The notes under the pieces were generated by a model, which saw only the letters and a program-made list of their open reading frames with translations, was not told where the DNA came from and did no database searches. A program made the position numbers and the translations under genes. A stretch of 64,000 nt of DNA, from contig NC_014248.1 in assembly GCF_000196515.1 (NCBI RefSeq), positions 3,228,001 through 3,292,000 of the forward strand, written 5' to 3'. Positions 58,913-64,000 of this stretch are shown piece after piece (position 1 is the first letter of the stretch; every line of letters starts with the position of its first letter). This stretch comes from 'Nostoc azollae' 0708 (GTDB lineage: Bacteria > Cyanobacteriota > Cyanobacteriia > Cyanobacteriales > Nostocaceae).

Positions 58913-59350
58913 CTAATCCTGCACGTAATCCTTCCCTGTCACCAAAGCAACTTCAGCCCGGACAAATTCTCGCCCTAAATAAGCAGCATGATCTAAGAAA
59001 GTAACAGGACAGGGTTGAGTTTCTTCAAAAATTTTCACACACAATTCTTTTGCCGTCCGCCCGCTAAATACCATTGTGTGAGTTCTTTCCACCTTACCCC
59101 GTGCTGGAATCACCTTGCCTGTTTCTGGATCTACAGCCAAACCGCAATCATCAATCACATTTGTGAAATGCTTGGCATAAATCAACCGATCATTGCGGTC
59201 GATGTAAATAATGAAATAGCCGTTAGGGTCAAGGTCAATACGACGCTGTGAAAGTTTATCATCAATGGCCGTTAAATCATCAACTATTAAATCCATACCC
59301 ATTCTAAAAAGAGAAATTATGTCAACAGTTTTTTTTACATTACAACTCAA
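58913..59350 (-). CDS. DUF4346-domain protein
   Basis: 145 residues as written; a Met at 59302 (MDLIVDDLTAIDDKLSQRRI) could be the real start, since the preceding 16 residues look unconserved. Motifs: DLDPNGYFIIYIDRNDRLIY, AKHFTNVIDDCGLAVDPETG, VIPARGK and EETQPCPVTFLDHAAYLGRE. Cyanobacterial DUF4346 family, found alone or fused to pterin-binding enzymes. Function unknown. Confidence 0.75.
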   Translation of the reverse strand: MSCNVKKTVDIISLFRMGMDLIVDDLTAIDDKLSQRRIDLDPNGYFIIYIDRNDRLIYAKHFTNVIDDCGLAVDPETGKVIPARGKVERTHTMVFSGRTAKELCVKIFEETQPCPVTFLDHAAYLGREFVRAEVALVTGKDYVQD

Positions 59351-59403
59351 GTGTAATTCTTAAGTTAGCTTTTTCTCAAAAATTACAGGCTGGTACTGGA
59401 AAT

Positions 59404-60589
59404 TTATTCTGAATTCCTGGTAGCAAAAGGTAACTCTGCGTTAATTGCTTTCATTTCCTCCTCTTCCATTTGATTCACCTCCAAGATATAGGGACCTAAG
59501 ATTTGTCCTAAACGATTATTGTAAAAGCGGTGTAGGCTGTAATTGGGGGTAGGGGGAAACCCACGGCGTTTTTTATGTCTTCCACCTGCACCGGGGTCAA
59601 AAGTTTGGATACCGTGAGCAATCGCCCACTCAATCGGTGCATAATAACAAGCATCAAAATGCAAGCAATCTATGTCCTGAAAACTGCCCCCAATAGCGTC
59701 CATACAGTTTGTCATCCTTAAATAGACAAAATGACATCCCCACAGGCTGATGCTGATTATATTCACCATAAGCACCGAAAAACACCACTCGATGGCGATA
59801 ATTATAAAATAGTTGTTCAAAAAACCTTTTGGTTAAATATTTACTGCCCCACCAACCAAACTTATCACAGGTATCAGCATAAAGATCATACATCAACGGA
59901 AACAGCGACTTAGGAATTTCATCCCCAGTTATTGCTTGCAGTCGTAAACCTGCCTTTTCTACAGCCTTACGTTCCCGCCTAATATTCCGTTTTTGATTAG
60001 CATTAAATACTTTTAACTAATCATCAAAAGTTTGAAAATTAGAATTTTTTCAAATATAGTTATGGTGCAATCAAGGCGTAAAACCTTGTCTTTACAAGAC
60101 TGGCTGCCATTGAGGATCAACATAAAGAAAATGACAACCAGAAATCCCATGTTTAACGCAAAAGGCATCAATCTCATGCACCATTAACGCGCTGATTTCT
60201 TCCTCATCTTCCCCATCTGCAATTAAGAAGAGATAGCCTTCAGCGGGAGTAAAAGGTGACATTCCCAACATTTTTGGATAATACTCTACCCCAATGCGAC
60301 AAGCTAATTCCGCCCAGTGATGATCAAATACAAATTCACCCTGACTATTCCCTTTTAGATACAGTGGGGCAGCAGCAATTAATACTCTATCTCGCCACAA
60401 AGTTAAGTGATTTGGCAAGCAACCCGCATTTGCTGTCGTACTATGGGAAGTTTCCATATTATTCAGCCAATCCCACTCCAAAAACGGGGTTTTCAGGGGC
60501 ATAGCCAAAGCACCCCAGACTGCTTGAGGAACTTCGGTAATTTTATTAGTCCAAATAACAGAGTAGTTTGGTTTGAATTGTTTCAGCAT
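59404..60589 (-). pseudogene. GNAT/FemAB-like (DUF482, peptidogalycan-recognition type) protein, frameshifted
   Basis: N-terminal frame 60589-60092 is MLKQFKPNYSVIWTNKITEV with TPFLEWDWLNNMETSHSTTA, HLTLWRDRVLIAAAPLYLKG and FGWWGSKYLTKRFF in the next frame (59896-59654). A third frame (to 59404) has DCLHFDACYYAPIEWAIAHG and FDPGAGGRHKKRRGFPP. Together they give the COG3146-type protein of about 390 residues. At least two indels and stops near 60015 break it. Confidence 0.82.
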
Positions 60590-61310
60590 CGTGTAGTTTT
60601 AAATATCTACTTTGAATATCTAAAAGTTAGCAAAAGCTTTATTTAGCCTAATCCATCACCACTGATTATTGCCGTGGATCATGGAGAAATACTTCCAGTA
60701 CAACTGTGTAAAGTTCTAGTAACAAACAGTATTTAACCAGTTGTTGAAAGAATTTAATATCCGGATTGAGGTGTCTAGAACTTGAAAGCACTATATGAAG
60801 AGGCCAAGGAGATTTATTTTCTTTCTTTCTCTGTTGTAACAGTACTGGCTTTAATATGGTAGTTATTGTACCGTAAATATAAAGCGTAATAGCACTGTTG
60901 TATCAGTGCCTAAGCTAAACCAACCACAAATTTCTCATTAACTCTTGTATTCTGAACTCCTTATTGAATAATTTCACTTCTGGATCGATATGCGACACAA
61001 ATCGTTATTACATCTACCGTCCCAAAGTTTTGTTATATCAAGTTTCTTTTTAACCATAGAATTTACGCAACTGGCATATTACTAAGGTGCGTCAGACCTA
61101 TAAATTGGTTAGCATCAACTGATTTTTGACATCTGACTAACCCTACAAGAAACATTGAGTGTGAGACTTGCGTAAGTTCTAAAGGTATCAAATTCTGATT
61201 CCTTTAGCCAATTACAAAAAAGTTCTCATAACTTCATAAAATGCATCATTTAGCTAAACTCATCGCATATCGTTATTATTGTGGTTTGCAGATACGAAGT
61301 GAGAGACTCG
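60590..61310. other. 720 bp intergenic region
   Basis: No gene or clear repeat recognised. It probably contains the promoter for the histidine kinase. No RNA gene seen. Confidence 0.35.
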
Positions 61311-63365
61311 ATGGCTAAGTCCCGTCAATCGTCCTTTCGACGAATTTTAGTAACTAAAATATTGCTACTATTTGTCCCAGTTTTACTAATTGGGGAAATG
61401 GTTACACTCAATAAGGCACGTTCCAGCCTTCTGACAGCCGCACGTCAAAACCTAACAGACAGTGCTATTAACAAAGGAGAAAAAATCACTGATGATATCG
61501 CTGCACTGAAAACTAATTTACTGAGTGCCAGTCAAACAAAAGCCGTTCAGTCTGGATCATCATATCAAGCGCAAAAATTTCTCACTCAGTTAGCCAAGCA
61601 ATTACCTACTAAAATTGCTTGTATTCAACTTAAAGCTCTCCGAAAACACAAAATTATTGCTAGTAGCTGCGGCGAGCAAACAATTGCCGAATTGCCAATA
61701 TCATTTACCAATGATGAAGTGCAGATTACTGCTATTTCACCACCACAACCAGGAAAAACTGGTAAGAAAAACCCAGATAATCAACTGCAATTACTGTTAT
61801 CAGCACCAGTTTATAGTCAACGAGGAAATTTAGCGTATACCTTAACTATCAAAACTACATTACATCAACAAATTAAACATAAGCAAGGTTCACTGATTGG
61901 TTACTTGGTAGTAATTGCTCAAGATGGTACTATCTTGGCTAATTTATCACGGGAAAAATTCGTAACTAATCTTAAGAATCCTTCACATATTCAAAAAATA
62001 CAAGACATCATTCAAAATGCCATTCAAGGAAATAATAACTCCATAAATATTAATTTCCCAAATGGACAAGAATCAATCGTTGGTTATACAGCAATCCCTA
62101 ATCCGATTACACAACAAAAACAACAGAAATGGATTATTTTAGCTGTTGCCAGTGTCAAAGATGCCCTGTTGGGTTTAAATGAAATCAAAGTGATTCTCAT
62201 AGTATTAACTGCTGGTTTAATTGGTGCTAGTTTGTTAGTATCTTTATATTTAGCACCTTACTTAGCTAGTCCTTTAGAAGAACTCAGAGACTATGCTTTA
62301 AATATTCACAGTCACCACGCTGCACAACCAATTCCTAGAAACTTTAAAATCCGGGAATTTAATCAACTTGCTCAGGCACTAGACCAAATGGTTGAACGAC
62401 TCAAAGCATGGGCAGAAGAACTAGAAATAGCCTGGAAAGAAGCTAAATCAGCTAATTTTGTTAAAAGTCAGTTTTTAGCGACAACTTCCCATGAATTGAG
62501 AAACCCACTAAATATTATTATTAACTGTGTTCGCTTAGTTAGAGATGGTTTGTGTGATGATCGAGAAGAAGAATTAGAGTTTCTTCAGCGAGCGGATGAA
62601 ACAGCAATTCACTTATTAGGGATTATTAATGATTTACTCGATATTTCCAAAATTGAAGCGGGTAAAATTTCTGTAATTACGACACCTCTAGAATTACGTA
62701 AATTACTACTAGACGTGATTAATTTACAATCAGTTAATGTTCAACAAAAGGGACTACAACTAAAATGTGCAATTGGTAATGAACTGATACCAGTTAGGGC
62801 AGATGAGCTAAAACTTAAACAAGTCCTGATTAATATTATTGGTAACTCTACTAAATTCACCGATAAAGGTAGCATCGTTATTAGTACAGACATTCACCAC
62901 AATAACAGCTCATCTCATGTTATAATTTCTGTAAAAGATACCGGTATAGGTATTGATCCTGGGCAACAAGATAAACTGTTCCGTCCTTTTGTGATGGTGG
63001 ATGGTACAACTACACGTAAATTTGAAGGTACTGGATTAGGATTGGCAATTTCCCGGAATTTAATTGAACTGATGGGAGGGAAAATCACTCTGGAGAGTTT
63101 GGGTTTGCACCATGGAACAACGGTGAAAATTATCTTACCTTTAATTGATATTTCCCTATTATCCGCATCCGGTAAAAAGGGAGATTTAGGTAATCATGAA
63201 CGCGCGTCAATTAATGAAGTCAAAGGTACTAATTACTCTCACTTGTCGCCAGATAAATCTTCAGAAATTGACGATTTTTCTCCAGGGAAATTAAATACAG
63301 AACCCGTTGATAGTGGCGAAATAAGTCTATTTTTACAAAAAGGGGAAAAAGCAACCACGCTCTAG
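61311..63365 (+). CDS. Membrane sensor histidine kinase (periplasmic sensor, HAMP, HisKA, HATPase)
   Basis: About 684 residues from ATG 61311 (MAKSRQSSFRRILVTKILLL); GTG 61281 would add 10 residues. TM1 near 12-33, an extracytoplasmic sensor region of about 260 residues, TM2 (VILIVLTAGLIGASLLVSLY), a HAMP-like linker, then HisKA with FLATTSHELRNPLNIIINCV (H-box), HATPase N-box LKQVLINIIGNSTKFTDKGS, G1 KDTGIGIDPGQQ and G2 [18 protein letters not shown]. The last ~60 residues are a low-complexity tail. Membrane-bound kinase; no partner response regulator is adjacent, so the signal and target are unknown. Confidence 0.9.
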   Translation: MAKSRQSSFRRILVTKILLLFVPVLLIGEMVTLNKARSSLLTAARQNLTDSAINKGEKITDDIAALKTNLLSASQTKAVQSGSSYQAQKFLTQLAKQLPTKIACIQLKALRKHKIIASSCGEQTIAELPISFTNDEVQITAISPPQPGKTGKKNPDNQLQLLLSAPVYSQRGNLAYTLTIKTTLHQQIKHKQGSLIGYLVVIAQDGTILANLSREKFVTNLKNPSHIQKIQDIIQNAIQGNNNSININFPNGQESIVGYTAIPNPITQQKQQKWIILAVASVKDALLGLNEIKVILIVLTAGLIGASLLVSLYLAPYLASPLEELRDYALNIHSHHAAQPIPRNFKIREFNQLAQALDQMVERLKAWAEELEIAWKEAKSANFVKSQFLATTSHELRNPLNIIINCVRLVRDGLCDDREEELEFLQRADETAIHLLGIINDLLDISKIEAGKISVITTPLELRKLLLDVINLQSVNVQQKGLQLKCAIGNELIPVRADELKLKQVLINIIGNSTKFTDKGSIVISTDIHHNNSSSHVIISVKDTGIGIDPGQQDKLFRPFVMVDGTTTRKFEGTGLGLAISRNLIELMGGKITLESLGLHHGTTVKIILPLIDISLLSASGKKGDLGNHERASINEVKGTNYSHLSPDKSSEIDDFSPGKLNTEPVDSGEISLFLQKGEKATTL

Positions 63366-63389
63366 TATTTTCCCCTGTTGTACTAATTG

Positions 63390-63735
63390 ATTAATTCGAG
63401 CTTTGAGCTATTGATAAGGGAAAATAATTCTGCCACTAGGTCTAGTATCTCCATGAAAAAATGCTTTATTGCGCCCCATGAATACAGCATCTCCCAAACC
63501 TGTAAATAGAGAAGCTTTTAACACTTCCGAAAGTTTGCCAAAATCTTCATTCAGGGGCTGCATATCCAGGGCGTGAAAGTAAATGTGTTGGCTGTTACTA
63601 ACGCCACTAACACTCTTATTTACCTGCGGTGGACGGTAACCAGAAGTGATTCTAATTGGTGAATCAAACTTTTCTCTTACTCCTCACGAAACTTTTGCTA
63701 GTTTAATTGTATTTGCTACATATTCAGAACTAGTA
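63390..63735 (-). pseudogene. Peptidase M15-like (DD-carboxypeptidase) remnant
   Basis: Minus strand: SSEYVANTIKLAKVS, stop, GVREKFDSPIRITSGYRPPQ, VNKSVSGVSNSQHIYFHALD, MQPLNEDFGKLSEVLKASLF, TGLGDAVFMGRNKAFFHGDT. The SGYRPP...SQHI...ALD...H(G)D pattern is that of M15A peptidases. A stop lies within, and the N-terminus is missing. Confidence 0.7.
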
Positions 63736-63802
63736 GTCAACCAAGGCAATGTTGCTGGGTAAGCCCCTATAATTGATAAAATAGTCAAAAAAGGGGTTGA
63801 CC

Positions 63803-64000
63803 ATGGCAAAAAAGTATGTTGTAGATTTAAGCGAAGAGGAAGTTTTACAACTGCAAGCAATCCTCAAAAAAGGAAAGCACAAAGCAAGAAGTATAAACCG
63901 TGCAAACATTCTTTGAATGGTATCTGAGGGAGAAAAGGAAACGGCGCTGCCGCAGTTCGAGTTCATGTTGCCAAGGTGGAAAGGACAAGAGAAAAGTTTG
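63803..64000 (+). pseudogene. IS630-family transposase start (runs off window)
   Basis: MAKKYVVDLSEEEVLQLQAI, LKKGKHKARSINRANIL, then a TGA stop, MVSEGEKETA and a frame change near 63945. This is the typical N-terminus of cyanobacterial IS630-type transposases. It is already broken within the first 60 codons. The rest lies outside the window. Confidence 0.75.

Overview
The window looks like a chromosomal segment of a filamentous, heterocyst-forming cyanobacterium (Nostocales). It carries many GCGATCGC (HIP1) octamers, two photosystem II small-protein genes (psb30 and psb32), typical cyanobacterial conserved unknowns, and short tandem heptamer repeats. The unusual density of decayed genes and dead insertion sequences (IS) suggests a lineage under genome erosion. 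The Azolla symbiont 'Nostoc azollae' is the best-known example, but the species is inferred and not proven.

Layout. 1-2403 (minus): a sugar-nucleotide cluster, with rfbF, lhgO and the start of an NAD-dependent epimerase. 2867-6790 (minus): a VWA protein, a PP2C phosphatase and a kinase-TPR protein, i.e. a TerY-P type signalling triad. 7453-15526: a PATAN response regulator, an ABC ATPase flanked by direct repeats, a cobalamin-binding-type protein and a bifunctional proline catabolic enzyme. 15700-19600 is a graveyard of IS1634-, ISH3- and ISKra4-like remnants. It includes a class III nucleotide cyclase gene split by an IS with a clean 5-bp target duplication. 19857-21929: purM and a PHP phosphoesterase. 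21965-24105 is an IS1634-type element with an IS5-type element nested in it, followed by a GAF histidine kinase pseudogene. 27532-32165: a frameshifted TIR-like gene, a small conserved gene, mltA, a DUF5895 gene and a frameshifted RNase H gene. 32253-41500 holds an xisHI remnant, second copies of the IS1634 and IS5 elements, NADAR and DUF2243 genes, destroyed DUF4129/DUF4350 genes, and ISAs1 and IS66 remnants. 41543-47648 is mostly intact: a YkgJ-type protein, psb30, YbjN, a lipoate ligase family gene, three tandem small-RNA genes resembling the Yfr2 family, and purH. 47880-54644 is again decayed (ISKra4, two IS66 fragments, two toxin-antitoxin remnants) around one intact Gfo/Idh/MocA oxidoreductase. 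54748-63365 holds small housekeeping genes (YqaE, SUI1, surE with an early stop, psb32, DUF4346), a hupE pseudogene, a broken GNAT gene and an intact HAMP histidine kinase. The window ends in a peptidase M15 remnant and the start of an IS630-type transposase.

Linked functions that can be proposed: the VWA-PP2C-kinase triad as one phospho-signalling unit; rfbF/lhgO/epimerase as cell-surface sugar synthesis; and the 45.6-46.0 kb array as multicopy regulatory RNAs. Many pseudogenes are broken mainly or only by nonsense codons in one frame, which points to recent decay. I saw no rRNA, tRNA or CRISPR array.
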